A DNA stretch of 64,000 nucleotides from Collimonas arenae (GCF_001584165.1 NZ_CP013233.1:2736620-2800619); one strand, 5' to 3'. Counted from the stretch's first letter, positions 27,579 through 37,219 are shown. The notes: generated from the letters alone by a model not told the origin. Program-made: numbers and translations.

Positions 27579-28733
27579 TTAACGCAGTACGTAGCCATCC
27601 TTGCCGATAACGGTCAACTCGATAAAGTTCAATCCGTCACGGCTGGATGGGCCGTATTTGAGCGACACGCCGCCCAGGTCATAATTGCCCATGCTTTCCA
27701 GTCCGCTGACAAGGCCATCGCGGGTCGGCTTGTTGCCGGCACGGCGCAGCCCTTCCACCAGCACCTTGGCAGAAATAAAGCCTTCCAGCGTCGGATAAGA
27801 GTCGGACAATTCGCTGCGGCTCTTGAGCGCGGCCATGAATTCCTTGGAGATGGCAGAACTGGAGCTGCGCGGGTTCGGGAAAACCTGGGTCATGCCGAGA
27901 CCGCGTGCATCCTTGCCCAAGCCTTGCAGGAACACCTGCGAACTGACATTCGACAAGGTAATCAACTGCTGCTGGCCGCCGGCCTGGCGATATTCCTTGA
28001 TGAACGCCGCGCATGGTTTTGCAGTACAGATCAACAAGACGGCTTGTGGCTTGGCATCAAAAATCTTTTTCACGGCGCCTTCCACGGCGACGGTATTGCG
28101 TTCGTAATTGGCGATCACCGGCTCTGGCAACTTATGTTTCTTGATCGCCTGCTTCAAGCCTTCCAGCGCATCGTTGCCAAACGAATCGTTGGACACCAGC
28201 ACGGCGTATTTCTGCAGGCCCATGCCCGACAACTGATCAATCGCGGTGATGACTTCATCCCGATATTTGGAACGAACGTTGAAGAGATAGTGCTGCATCG
28301 GCTCATGCAGCGAGGTCGCGCCGCTGACCGGCGCTATCAGCGGTACCTTGGCGTCGTTGATGGTCGACAGGATCGATTCGGTGGTCGGCGTGCCGCGATA
28401 CAGGAACAACGCAAAAGCATTCTTTTCAGTCAGCAGCTTGTGCGTATTCTCGACGGTGCGCTTTGGCTCAAAGCCGTCATCCAGCGATTCCAGTACGATC
28501 TTGCGGCCGAACACGCCACCCTGCTTGTTGACGATGTCGAAATACAGCTGCGCGCCGGCGGTCGCCTGCTTGACTTCCTCAGCGGCGGTTCCGGTAAAGC
28601 CCGCCGACTGACCGATCACGATCGTATTGCTGGTGATGCCAGGCTCCGCGTTCGCGCTACCAACGCCGCATAAGCCGAATAAACCAAACAAACCCGTACC
28701 GACAGCCAAAGACAACTTCTGATGCGCTTTCAT
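27579..28733 (-). CDS. Branched-chain-amino-acid-type ABC transporter substrate-binding protein, intercalated in mdc cluster
   Basis: The 384-residue protein has a signal peptide ending ANA and a type I periplasmic-binding fold of the Leu/Ile/Val family. It shows IVIGQSAGFTGTAAEEVKQATAGAQLYFDIVNKQGGVFGRKI, then FALFLYRGTPTTES, VLVSNDSFGNDALEGLKQAI and YPTLEGFISAKVLVEGLRRAG. GGAG lies five bases before the ATG. It sits between mdcB and mdcH, yet no ABC permease or ATPase gene is present here. It may serve a distant transporter or act as a binding or sensing protein for a malonate-related compound. The 106-base gap upstream contains an inverted repeat. Confidence 0.85.
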   Translation of the reverse strand: MKAHQKLSLAVGTGLFGLFGLCGVGSANAEPGITSNTIVIGQSAGFTGTAAEEVKQATAGAQLYFDIVNKQGGVFGRKIVLESLDDGFEPKRTVENTHKLLTEKNAFALFLYRGTPTTESILSTINDAKVPLIAPVSGATSLHEPMQHYLFNVRSKYRDEVITAIDQLSGMGLQKYAVLVSNDSFGNDALEGLKQAIKKHKLPEPVIANYERNTVAVEGAVKKIFDAKPQAVLLICTAKPCAAFIKEYRQAGGQQQLITLSNVSSQVFLQGLGKDARGLGMTQVFPNPRSSSSAISKEFMAALKSRSELSDSYPTLEGFISAKVLVEGLRRAGNKPTRDGLVSGLESMGNYDLGGVSLKYGPSSRDGLNFIELTVIGKDGYVLR

Positions 28734-28754
28734 TTATTCTCCAGAGATATTCGT

Positions 28755-28782
28755 CAACGCTTGTGCTTTGCTGTAAGCGTTG
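28755..28782. promoter_or_regulatory. Inverted repeat upstream of the intercalated binding-protein gene
   Basis: CAACGCTT (28755-28762) and AAGCGTTG (28775-28782) are exact complements separated by 12 bases, in the gap between mdcB and the binding-protein gene. TTGTATGCAA (28780-28789), one base off the core of the operator at 37220, overlaps its right arm. It may regulate a separate promoter for the last two genes, or form an RNA stem. Confidence 0.4.
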
Positions 28783-28839
28783 TATGCAAACCGTGTTGAT
28801 AGGCGACAGCAATCCGGCGGCTCAGCCAATTTCTGCCGA

Positions 28840-29763
28840 TTACCGCAAGTAGCTCAGTCCATGCAGTAAATAAGTGGCCGCCAGTAAGTCGGCTGCGCCA
28901 CCGGGCGACAGCTTATCCCGAATAAATGCCATATGGCAACTAATTGCATGTTCCCGCCAATTTTCTGCGGCGCTGCCGCCCGCATCGAGGAACTGTCGCG
29001 CCCAATTTTTGACCTTCTCGGCGCCGTCCAAGCCGCCCCGATGATAGGTATTGGTATCGCTGATATGCGCCATCAGCGCGAACAGGGTGTCGATGGCTGC
29101 CGATTCGTAACCGCGGCCGGCGTTCAGCGTCTGCAGGAAACGCGGCAGCGCCAACTCGAAGAGTGATGGAAATCCCAGCGCAGCCTCCTCGGCGGCGCCA
29201 CTGACGGCATAATGCTGCGCCACTTGCTTGCCATGCGAAGTGCTTGCCGCTTCCTGCATATGGCGGCTCAGCGCATCGCCCCACTGTATCAACAGCGTGG
29301 CACGGATCGCGGCGGCCGATAATGAGATACCACGACCATGGCAATAGCCGGCCGAAGCGCACAACAAACCCAGGCTGAAAATAGCGCCGCGATGCGTATT
29401 GATGCCGGCGGTAGCGCGCAGCATGGTCTGCTCGGCGTCGATACCAAGCTGCCGCAACACGGCAAACTCGGCGCCGTCAATACCGGCCTGCGTAATGCGA
29501 ATGAAATAATGGCGCAACGCAAACAGGCTACGCATGAAGGTGGTGGCGTCCATGTCGGTGTGACTGCCGGTATCCACAAGAGACACCAGGCCCGGCTTTG
29601 GATAGAGCTGCAATTCGCGGTACAGGCTGCGCAGCGCCAATCGCGCAACAGCCACGCAAAATACCCGCTGCGCGCGCATGCTTTGCCGCTGCAACGCGTA
29701 CTGGCGGCGTCGGCTCGGCGCCGGTTCGGGACGCCGCAAATCAGGATGAGCGCATGAGTTCAT
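28840..29763 (-). CDS. mdcB: Triphosphoribosyl-dephospho-CoA synthase
   Basis: MdcB makes the precursor of the decarboxylase prosthetic group from ATP and dephospho-CoA. The 307-residue protein has the family motifs YPKPGLVSLVDTGSHTDMDATTF, GINTHRGAIFSLGLL, and DTNTYHRGGLDGAEKVKNWA. The ATG at 29763 overlaps the mdcG stop (ATGA), which fixes the start; the frame stays open upstream but that part overlaps mdcG. Confidence 0.9.
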   Translation of the reverse strand: MNSCAHPDLRRPEPAPSRRRQYALQRQSMRAQRVFCVAVARLALRSLYRELQLYPKPGLVSLVDTGSHTDMDATTFMRSLFALRHYFIRITQAGIDGAEFAVLRQLGIDAEQTMLRATAGINTHRGAIFSLGLLCASAGYCHGRGISLSAAAIRATLLIQWGDALSRHMQEAASTSHGKQVAQHYAVSGAAEEAALGFPSLFELALPRFLQTLNAGRGYESAAIDTLFALMAHISDTNTYHRGGLDGAEKVKNWARQFLDAGGSAAENWREHAISCHMAFIRDKLSPGGAADLLAATYLLHGLSYLR

Positions 29764-30434
29764 GTCAATGCCGCGTTTTCCAGGCTGGCGATCAAGGTCG
29801 ACAGCATTGTCAGCCCGACACCGCTCTCGCTCTTGACCAGCACCTTCTGCGGATCGGCGAGCTGCAATGCCTGCTGGCACTCCTTCCAAGCCACTGCCTG
29901 GCCATCTGGGAAAACGATCTCGCCGTCCAGCGGCAAATGTGCAGCGTACTGCTCCAGCAATGCCAGGCCGCGCGACAACTCGCCAGCGCTTTTTGGTGCA
30001 AACAGCAAATCGATATCGGATGACGGCATCAGATAGCTTTGCCGCGTCAGGATCTGCCACGACCAGGAACCATAGATTCGCATCGTTATGCCGCTTCGGC
30101 GACAATCCTCGACAAACGCATGCAACGGTCCCAGCCACCAGGCCGGCGCGTGCACCAGCGCAGTTTGCAACGCCAATGGCGGCTCTATGCGCTGAATCGA
30201 AGTCAGCTGGGTTTTGAGTGGAATGCGGATCTTGTCACCGTCAGCGTCAGGCGGCAACGGCAGTCCCAGGCAAACCAGATCAGCGGGAGTGTCCGGCTCC
30301 TGGCGCCGCAGCACTGCTGGCCAATCAGCCTGCTGCCATCGCGCCAATGCAGCGCGCGGCGCCGGCGCCAGGCCCTCGGCGGCAAATTGCCAGCCTTCAC
30401 GGCTAAGCCAGATCAGACTATGGCGTGTCGGCAT
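29760..30434 (-). CDS. mdcG: Phosphoribosyl-dephospho-CoA transferase (holo-MdcC synthase)
   Basis: MdcG attaches the MdcB product to a serine of MdcC. It has 224 residues with a nucleotidyltransferase-like signature (MRIYGSWSWQILTRQSYLMPSSDIDLLF, the SxSDxDL metal site). It overlaps mdcE by 17 bases at its start and mdcB by 4 at its end, implying translational coupling. Confidence 0.88.
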   Translation of the reverse strand: MPTRHSLIWLSREGWQFAAEGLAPAPRAALARWQQADWPAVLRRQEPDTPADLVCLGLPLPPDADGDKIRIPLKTQLTSIQRIEPPLALQTALVHAPAWWLGPLHAFVEDCRRSGITMRIYGSWSWQILTRQSYLMPSSDIDLLFAPKSAGELSRGLALLEQYAAHLPLDGEIVFPDGQAVAWKECQQALQLADPQKVLVKSESGVGLTMLSTLIASLENAALT

Positions 30435-31134
30435 GATCAGCCACCGCTTGCGTCACCTTGAAAGCCATGGAACGGCCTCCACGTTGCAAGCCGGCCGCAC
30501 TGCGTTTGTCTTGCGGGTCGGCCTGGCGGATAGCCTGCATGAGCCGCTGTGCCAGATCGTCATGCCAGATTTCTTCGATGCCGCCCATGCGCAGGTAATT
30601 GGCCGCACCTGGTGCGAATACCGGATTGCTTTTGGCCAGTTCGGTCAGCCGCTCTTCCGGCACCTTGGTGATCCTGGCCATAGCCGGCAAACCCATTACG
30701 CGGATAGTCGCTTCCGGCAACGCGTAGCAGGCATCCGCCATCAGGCCGCTGGTGATGAAGCCACCGGAGAGCGCCTGGTCATAGACCAGGCCGACAATCC
30801 TGTGCCCTTGCCGGCGCGCCAGGTCGAGACATTTCGCCAGGTGCGCCATGTAGCTGTTAATTCCCAGCATTTCATCGCGATGACGCAGGCGCTGCCCCTG
30901 GGTATCGACCAGAATCACGATGGCGCGCTGCGGATGCGCGCGCACCGTTGCCAATACCTCTTGCGCCTGCAGCAAGGCAATCTCGACACCGATGGCGGCA
31001 TGGCCAGTGGTGCCAATGACCGTCACGGTTTCACCGCCGACCTGGCCGCTACCGGATAAAAACTGATCTCGCTCAATAATATTGTGGCCATCGGGGAACA
31101 GTGACGTTGCCAGGTTTTTCCAATCCATCCTCAT
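30418..31134 (-). CDS. mdcE: Malonate decarboxylase gamma subunit (carboxyltransferase)
   Basis: With MdcD it decarboxylates malonyl-S-MdcC. It is a crotonase-like carboxyltransferase half: VDTQGQRLRHRDEMLGINSYMAHLAKCLDLAR, GLVYDQALSGGFITSGLMAD and GLPAMARITKVPEERL. ATG 31134 overlaps the mdcD stop (ATGA), giving 238 residues; a second ATG two codons later is possible. Confidence 0.9.
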   Translation of the reverse strand: MRMDWKNLATSLFPDGHNIIERDQFLSGSGQVGGETVTVIGTTGHAAIGVEIALLQAQEVLATVRAHPQRAIVILVDTQGQRLRHRDEMLGINSYMAHLAKCLDLARRQGHRIVGLVYDQALSGGFITSGLMADACYALPEATIRVMGLPAMARITKVPEERLTELAKSNPVFAPGAANYLRMGGIEEIWHDDLAQRLMQAIRQADPQDKRSAAGLQRGGRSMAFKVTQAVADHADTP

Positions 31135-32030
31135 ACTCCCAGCCGCACATCGGCGGCAACCGCAACGAACGCGTCGGCTTCCAGCATCGGCAAGCCGGCT
31201 GCATCGGCGACACCAAGCTGAGTCCATATTTCAAGGGGATCGTGGGCCTGACCGAAGCTGGCGATACGTTGTTGTAGCAATTGCTGCTCGGCTTCCAACC
31301 CTGCCAGCGTCAGCGGAATGGCGGCGGCATCGGCGTGACATTGCTGCACCAGTTCGAAAGCACTCTGCCGGAAAGCGCCGACATTGTCCGCCACCAGCAT
31401 TTGGCAATCGCCCAGCAGATAACGGTGCTTGCCGCCGGTGGTGCGCCACACCAGGGCGCTGTCACGCGAGTCGAACTCTTCAACGCCGTTGGCGGTTTCG
31501 ATCACTTCCGGGCCAGACATCGCCAGCCGTCCTTCTTCCGATATCACGATCGCATTGGCGCAGCGGGCGACGATACCCATGCCGCCGAAGCAGCCGTTAG
31601 AGCCACCGACCAGAACGATCACAGGGATACCTGCGGCGCGCACTTCGAGCAATGCGCGCATCACCTCGGATACGGCAATCAAGCCGGCATTGGCTTCATG
31701 CAGGCGCACGCCACCGGTTTCCAGCAACAGCAATACGGCGTAGGGACGCTCCTTGAGCGCCAGTTGCAGCAAACCAGTCAGCTTGGCGCCATGCACCTCG
31801 CCGACAGCGCCGCCCATGAAACCGCCTTCCTGTGCTGCCACGAATACCGATTCTCCATGCAGCCGCCCACGGCCAATCGCAACGCCGTCATCGAATGCCA
31901 CCGGCGCATCCAGCTGGCCGAGATGGGGGCTGACGATACGCAACGCCGGCGGCAGGATTTCGACGAAACTGTCAGTATCGAGCAAGGCCTGCAAGCGCTC
32001 GCGCGCATTCGCTTCCAGATAGCTGCTCAT
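31131..32030 (-). CDS. mdcD: Malonate decarboxylase beta subunit (carboxyltransferase)
   Basis: The 299-residue partner of MdcE in the decarboxylation step has the carboxyltransferase-fold blocks AAQEGGFMGGAVGEVHGAKLTG, LLLETGGVRLHEANAGL and VGGSNGCFGGMGIVARC, plus GRLAMSGPEVIE. ATGA overlaps join it to mdcC before and mdcE after. Confidence 0.92.
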   Translation of the reverse strand: MSSYLEANARERLQALLDTDSFVEILPPALRIVSPHLGQLDAPVAFDDGVAIGRGRLHGESVFVAAQEGGFMGGAVGEVHGAKLTGLLQLALKERPYAVLLLLETGGVRLHEANAGLIAVSEVMRALLEVRAAGIPVIVLVGGSNGCFGGMGIVARCANAIVISEEGRLAMSGPEVIETANGVEEFDSRDSALVWRTTGGKHRYLLGDCQMLVADNVGAFRQSAFELVQQCHADAAAIPLTLAGLEAEQQLLQQRIASFGQAHDPLEIWTQLGVADAAGLPMLEADAFVAVAADVRLGV

Positions 32031-32341
32031 GGCACGCTCCCGGTCATTGCCTGCAGCGCCTGGTCGAGGCGCAGGCTGACCACCGCCGGCGTCGCGCCCA
32101 TGTCGTTGATCGCGATGCGCGCATCGGCCAGCTGCCAGCGCCGCTGGAAATCGCCCAGCACCGCTTCCCAGATCGGCCCGAAACCGCGCGCGGCAGTCCT
32201 GATTTCAATCGTGCAAGCGCCGTTCAACGCTGCCGATTCGACCAGCACTTCCAGGTTGCCAGAGCTGACCACACCCGATAGTTGCGGCGCGGCCGGCAAG
32301 CGGCGCTGGCCATGTTCAAAACGAAAATTCAAGGTTTCCAT
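32027..32341 (-). CDS. mdcC: Malonate decarboxylase acyl carrier protein (delta subunit)
   Basis: The 104-residue carrier holds the phosphoribosyl-dephospho-CoA arm. The modified serine lies in GVVSSGNLEVLVE, most likely Ser27 by alignment with the family motif (Gly-Ser-Gly-Asp/Asn-Leu-Glu-Val). AAGGA precedes the ATG, nine bases after mdcA; its stop overlaps mdcD. Confidence 0.9.
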   Translation of the reverse strand: METLNFRFEHGQRRLPAAPQLSGVVSSGNLEVLVESAALNGACTIEIRTAARGFGPIWEAVLGDFQRRWQLADARIAINDMGATPAVVSLRLDQALQAMTGSVP

Positions 32342-32350
32342 CGGATTCCT

Positions 32351-34024
32351 TTACCAGTTCCTGAAGCGCTTCGGCGGATCGTACAAACCGCCCGAAGCGC
32401 GCACCAGGTCCTTCATGTTTTTTGCCGCCAGCAGATCGCGCGTGGCCAGCCGCTTATCGATACCAAGGTCTTCCGGGCGCTGGATGATGCCACGGTCACG
32501 CAGGTTCTCCACCATGCGCTTGTCGCGTCCAAGGCCGATCGGGGTATAGCCGGCAACGCCGCGCACCGCCTGCTCACGCTCTTCGTCGGTGCGGCACAAC
32601 AGCAGGTTGGCCAACCCTTCTTCGGTCAGGATGTGGCTGACGTCCTCACCGTAGATCATCACCGGCGGAATTGCCATGTCGGCCTGTTCAGCCAGTTCCC
32701 AGGCATCCAGGCGTTCGACGAAAGCCGGTTGCATGTGCTCGCGGAAAGTCTCAACGATCTGCACCACCAGTTTTTGGCCGCGCGGAATCAGGTTCTTGCC
32801 ATCGCGCGCCTGGCGTCCGGCTTTCAGCCAGCCAGGGCTGGCATGACGACGGCCACGGGCGTCCGCCCCCATGTTCGGTGCACCGCCAAAACCAGCGATG
32901 CGGCCGGCAGTAGCCGTCGACGAATTGCCCTGTAAATCGATTTGCAGGGTAGAACCGATGAACATGTCGCAGGCGTAATGGCCGGCCATCTGGCTGAACG
33001 CGCGGTTGCTGCGCATCGAGCCGTCTGGCCCGACAAAGAACACGTCGGAGCGGGCGCGGATATAGTCTTCCATGCCCAGTTCGGAACCGAACGAGTGGAT
33101 TGATTCGACAAAACCGGCTTCGATGGCAGGGATCAACGCCGGGTGCGGATTCAACGCCCAGTGCTGACAAATCTTGCCTTTCAGGCCGAGCGAGGCAGCA
33201 TAAGTCGGCAGGATCAGCTCAATCGCCGCGGTATCGAAGCCGATGCCGTGATTCAGCCGCTGCACCTGATATTCGGCGTAAATGCCCTTGATCGCCATCA
33301 TCGCCATCAGAATCTGGATGTCCGAAATCTGTGCCGGGTCGCGCGTGAACAACGGCTCGATATAATGCGGCGTCGGCGCCTGCACCACGAAACCGACCCA
33401 GTCTGCCGGAATATCCACGCGCGGCAGCACATCGACGATCTGGTTAACCTGGGCGATCACGATGCCACCGCTAAATGCGGTAGCTTCAACAATCGCCGGC
33501 GTATCTTCGGTGTTCGGCCCGGTGTATAGATTTCCGTGGCGATCGGCAGCCTGTGCCGCCACCAGCGCGACGCGCGGTGTCAGGTCGACAAAGTAGCGGC
33601 CGAACAACTCAAGATAGGTATGGATCGCGCCGATGTTCAGTTTGCCGGCCGCCACCAGGCGCGCCAGCCGCACCGCCTGTGGCCCGGAAAAGGAAAAATC
33701 CAGGCGCGAGGCAATGCCGTTCTCGAAGATATCCAGATGCTCCGGCAGTGCCAACACCGACAGCAGCATGTGCAAGCCGTTGACACGGCCAGGATCGAGC
33801 TTGGTCAGCGCCTTGGCCAGGAAATCGGCCTGCTTCTGGTTGTTTCCTTCCAGGCAGACCCGGTCGCCGGATTCCAGAACACTGTGCAACAGATCCTGGA
33901 TCCGGCCAGCCTCCACCACCTTGCCGCGGCAAGCATCGCCCAGCACCGCAGCAGCACGTTGCATCCGCTGCTCGCGATTGGCATTGCGCAGATCCCAGCG
34001 CCGCCCGTTGCCGGAGATATCCAT
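32351..34024 (-). CDS. mdcA: Malonate decarboxylase alpha subunit (acetyl-S-ACP:malonate ACP transferase)
   Basis: MdcA exchanges acetyl for malonyl on MdcC. The 557-residue protein matches the family throughout: RVCLEGNNQKQADFLAKAL, LDFSFSGPQAVRLARL, GRYFVDLTPRVALVAAQAADRHGNLYTGPNTEDTPAIVEATAF, GNSSTATAGRIAGFGGAPNMG and YGEDVSHILTEEGLANLL. It starts two bases after dctM, so importer and enzyme genes form one transcript. Confidence 0.94.
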   Translation of the reverse strand: MDISGNGRRWDLRNANREQRMQRAAAVLGDACRGKVVEAGRIQDLLHSVLESGDRVCLEGNNQKQADFLAKALTKLDPGRVNGLHMLLSVLALPEHLDIFENGIASRLDFSFSGPQAVRLARLVAAGKLNIGAIHTYLELFGRYFVDLTPRVALVAAQAADRHGNLYTGPNTEDTPAIVEATAFSGGIVIAQVNQIVDVLPRVDIPADWVGFVVQAPTPHYIEPLFTRDPAQISDIQILMAMMAIKGIYAEYQVQRLNHGIGFDTAAIELILPTYAASLGLKGKICQHWALNPHPALIPAIEAGFVESIHSFGSELGMEDYIRARSDVFFVGPDGSMRSNRAFSQMAGHYACDMFIGSTLQIDLQGNSSTATAGRIAGFGGAPNMGADARGRRHASPGWLKAGRQARDGKNLIPRGQKLVVQIVETFREHMQPAFVERLDAWELAEQADMAIPPVMIYGEDVSHILTEEGLANLLLCRTDEEREQAVRGVAGYTPIGLGRDKRMVENLRDRGIIQRPEDLGIDKRLATRDLLAAKNMKDLVRASGGLYDPPKRFRNW

Positions 34025-34025
34025 G

Positions 34026-35375
34026 TCAGCGTACCCCCATCAGCATGTCTGGCAGCCCGGTGACAATGCCGGGAAACAGGCACAACAATATGATTGCCAG
34101 GAACATCAGCAGCAGAAATGGCAACGTCCCCTTGATCACATCCGACAACGGAATGTCCGGCGCGATATTCTTGATGACGAACAGGTTCAAGCCCACCGGC
34201 GGATGAATCAAGCCCATCTCCATCACCACCGTCATCACCACGCCGAACCAGATCAGGTCGAAACCTGCTTCACGCAGCGGCGGCAGGATGATCGGCGCCG
34301 TCATCAGGATAATCGACACAGGCGGCAGGAAAAAACCAAGCACGATCACCATCAGCAGGATCACCGCCAGCAGCAACCATTTCGACAGATGCAGGCCAAC
34401 CACCCATTGCGCCGCCGACTGGCTGATATGCAGGTAGCTCATCACATACGAATACAGCAGCGACATGCCGATGATCAGCAACAGCATGCAGGATTCCTTG
34501 ATGGTCGAATTCAAGTACGGCATCAGGTCACGCGGCCGCCACATGCGATACACCACCGCGATCAGCACGATCGCCAGCAACGCGCCCAGGCCGGCGGTCT
34601 CGGACGGCGTGGCAAAGCCGCCATACAACGCAATCATCACGCCGATCAACAGAATCAGGAATGGCAGCACGCGCGGCAGCATCTCGATTTTCTGCGCAAA
34701 GGTGAAATGCTCGTCATCCAGATAGGCCGACTTGACGCCGCCCTGGCTGTAGATTTGATGCGCGATGCGGTACTCCTTGCGCGCACGGAACACCGCGTAG
34801 CCGGCAAACAGCAACACCAGCAGCACGCCTGGCCCGACTCCCGCCAGGAACAAGCGTCCCAACGACTGTTCCGACGCCACCGCATACAGGATCATCGTGA
34901 TCGACGGCGGCAACAAAATGCCCAGTGTCCCGCCGGCAGCGATGATGCCAGCCGCGAAGCCAGGTGAATAGCCGCGCCGGCGCATTTCCGGAATGCCGGC
35001 CGAACCGATTGCCGAGCAGGTTGCCGGCGACGAACCAGCCATCGCCGCAAACAGCGCGCAGGCAAACACGTTGGCAATCCCCAGACCACCCGGAACCCTG
35101 CTAAGCCAGGCGTGGATCGCCGAGTACAGGTCGCGCCCGGCCGGCGATTTTCCGATCGCCGCCCCTTTCAATATGAATAGCGGAATCGACAGCAAGGTCA
35201 CCGAGGCGATTTCCTCATAGACGTTTTGCGTGACCGTATCAAGTGACGATGCGGGCATGAAAAAATACATGAAACCAGTCGCCACCACGCCCAGCGCAAA
35301 GGCAATCGGCATGCCGGAACACATCACGACGATGGTGACGATGCCGTACAAGACGCCAAGTGTCAGCGGGTTCAT
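34026..35375 (-). CDS. dctM: TRAP transporter large permease (DctM family), probable malonate importer
   Basis: The 449-residue protein has about twelve membrane segments: GMPIAFALGVVATGFMYFF, AMAGSSPATCSAIGSAGIPEMRRRGYSPGFAAGIIAAGGTLG (the DctM signature) and VSIILMTAPIILPPLREAGFDLIWFGVVMTVVMEMGLIHPPVGLNLFV. It uses an ion gradient with DctP and DctQ. Linkage to mdcA (one base between the genes) makes malonate the likely substrate; rhizobial MatPQM is a known malonate TRAP system. Confidence 0.9.
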   Translation of the reverse strand: MNPLTLGVLYGIVTIVVMCSGMPIAFALGVVATGFMYFFMPASSLDTVTQNVYEEIASVTLLSIPLFILKGAAIGKSPAGRDLYSAIHAWLSRVPGGLGIANVFACALFAAMAGSSPATCSAIGSAGIPEMRRRGYSPGFAAGIIAAGGTLGILLPPSITMILYAVASEQSLGRLFLAGVGPGVLLVLLFAGYAVFRARKEYRIAHQIYSQGGVKSAYLDDEHFTFAQKIEMLPRVLPFLILLIGVMIALYGGFATPSETAGLGALLAIVLIAVVYRMWRPRDLMPYLNSTIKESCMLLLIIGMSLLYSYVMSYLHISQSAAQWVVGLHLSKWLLLAVILLMVIVLGFFLPPVSIILMTAPIILPPLREAGFDLIWFGVVMTVVMEMGLIHPPVGLNLFVIKNIAPDIPLSDVIKGTLPFLLLMFLAIILLCLFPGIVTGLPDMLMGVR

Positions 35376-35451
35376 TGAAACCTCTCCATGAATCTGCCGC
35401 CCACGCCAATCGCCGCCGCGCGGCGCTTATGATGTTTTTTTGAAGTGCCCA

Positions 35452-36039
35452 TTACTTTTCCGTGATGGTTTGTTGGTTGGCAGCCTGCTTGCGATCGGTC
35501 AGGCGTGTCAGAATCTGCACCAATATCTGCAAGGTCAGCACGGTCATGCCGAGCGCCATGAGGGAATAAGGAATCCAGAGCGGCGGTGCAAAAGTGGACG
35601 ATGTCGTCTGCCCTTCAGACCAGGCTTCGTGGAACAATGCCCACGACTTCCATGAAAAGAATCCGCAAAACAAGAACGAGACCACATCGACCAACAGCAA
35701 ACGCAGCGCATTCACCGAAGCAGGGAGAATCGACGCCAAGGCTTCGATGCCGATATGGCCGCGATGCGATTGCGCATAGCCGGAACACAGGAAAATCACG
35801 CCGACCAGCATGAAAACCGTGGCGTCGTCCTGCCAATCGGTAGGAACATGGAAGAAGTAGCGCGCCACCACTGAGTAGGTCATGATCAGCGACGTCAATA
35901 TCAGCGCTGCCATGGACAAATACAGGGCCAGCTTGTTGAATCGATCAAGCACACTGGACAAGGCCGCCACGACCGGATTATCCGGCATGGCAGGCACTGT
36001 TGCTCCGGCGCTCGGCTGGGCGTCGAAGCCATGACTCAT
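35452..36039 (-). CDS. dctQ: TRAP transporter small permease (DctQ family)
   Basis: The 195-residue protein has about 40 polar residues and then four membrane segments (LALYLSMAALILTSLIMTYSVVARYFFHVPTDWQDD is typical DctQ). ATG 36039 overlaps the dctP stop (ATGA), so a start further upstream is unlikely. Partner of DctM; a 76-base gap precedes dctM. Confidence 0.87.
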   Translation of the reverse strand: MSHGFDAQPSAGATVPAMPDNPVVAALSSVLDRFNKLALYLSMAALILTSLIMTYSVVARYFFHVPTDWQDDATVFMLVGVIFLCSGYAQSHRGHIGIEALASILPASVNALRLLLVDVVSFLFCGFFSWKSWALFHEAWSEGQTTSSTFAPPLWIPYSLMALGMTVLTLQILVQILTRLTDRKQAANQQTITEK

Positions 36040-37054
36040 AGGAGTTTCTCCGCCAGTTTCAGCAACTTGGCGCAATTATCATTTTTTGCAGCGTAGTCTT
36101 TCCACGCCGTGTTACGCGCAATGTCCTGCCACTTCTTGACCGTTGCAGCGTTCAGGTCGACCACCTTGGCGCCGGCCTTTTGATAAACAGCAGCAACGCC
36201 GGAGTCGTCGAGTCGTGCGGCGCTCTCTGCAAACTTTTCCATCTCGGCGCCAACTGCCATCACCGCTGCCTGCTGTTCCTTGGTCAGTCGATCGTAGGTT
36301 GCCTTGGAGATCATCAACGGTTCCAGCATGTACCAATAAGCCTTGTCGCGGCCGCTGGTGAGGCTCTTCGACACTTCTTCCAGGCGGAAGGAAATCAGCG
36401 ATGTCGACGACGTCATGGCCGCATCCATCGCGCCAGTCTGCATCGCCGCGTAGATTTCATTCGATGGCAGCGTCACGACGGCAGCGCCGGCTTCCTTCAG
36501 GATCAGATCCATTTCGCGAGAACCGCCGCGAACCTTCAGGCCCTTCACATCGGACGGATCGACAATCGGCTTGGTGCGCGATGCCACGCCGCCTGCCTGC
36601 CAGATCCAGCTGACGATGATGACGCCCTTCTCCAGCAGGATGCGCGACAGTTCCTTGCCAACCTCTGCATTCTTCCAGGCCGCACCCTGCTCATACGATG
36701 TCACCAGGCCAGGCATCAGGCCGATGTTGACTTCGGGCACTTCCCCACCGGCATAATTGAGCGGCACCAGCGAAAATCCAACGCACCTTTGCGCAGCGCG
36801 GAAAACTGGGAGTTGGTCTTCATCAACGAAGAGCCAGGATAAATTTCAAACTTCAGGCTGCCCTTGGTCCGCTTGCCGACTTCCTCGGCAAACATGCGAG
36901 TCAGGCGGTCGCGGAAGTCACCTTCGCTGATGGTGCCGCCGGGAAATTGATGGGAGATTTTCAAGGCGCCCGATTGCGCCCATACTGACGACATCGACCA
37001 GAACGGTGTGGTCGCAAGCGCACCCAGCACCGTCCTTCTGCTGACTAAAGACAT
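36036..37054 (-). CDS. dctP: TRAP transporter periplasmic binding protein (DctP family), one apparent frameshift
   Basis: The substrate receptor of the importer. The signal peptide (SRRTVLGALATTPFWSMSSVWA) is followed by LKISHQFPGGTISEGDFRDRLTRMFAEEVGKRTKG. The other frame continues with VPLNYAGGEVPEVNIGLMPGL, GVIIVSWIWQAGGVASRTKP, DVKGLKVRGGSREMDLILKEAGAAVVTLPSNEIYAAMQTGAMDA. Adding one T to the run near 36777 joins them (LDFSLVPLNYAGG) into 339 residues, the family's length. AGGAGAGGG precedes ATG 37054. First gene of the dctPQM-mdc transcript. Confidence 0.87.
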
Positions 37055-37219
37055 ATCCCTCTCCTATGATTGGACAAACAACCGATACTGTCAGAGGTCT
37101 CGAAACCTGTAGCAGCATGCGCTGCAGTTTGTCGAGTCCCCTGTTATTAGCTACATTTCCCGCGTTTACTTTTAATGCTTTTTTGCTGAAGATAGATGCT
37201 ATGTATTCTTTTCGTATTG

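Noticed and set aside
26907..28673. 588-codon open frame on the plus strand
   Set aside because: Antisense to mdcH and the binding-protein gene, with no domain pattern.
31281..32549. 422-codon open frame on the plus strand
   Set aside because: Antisense to mdcD, mdcC and mdcA, which are certain genes.
33633..34967. 444-codon His/Gln/Arg-rich open frame on the plus strand
   Set aside because: Antisense to mdcA and dctM; His/Gln richness comes from reading membrane-protein codons backwards.
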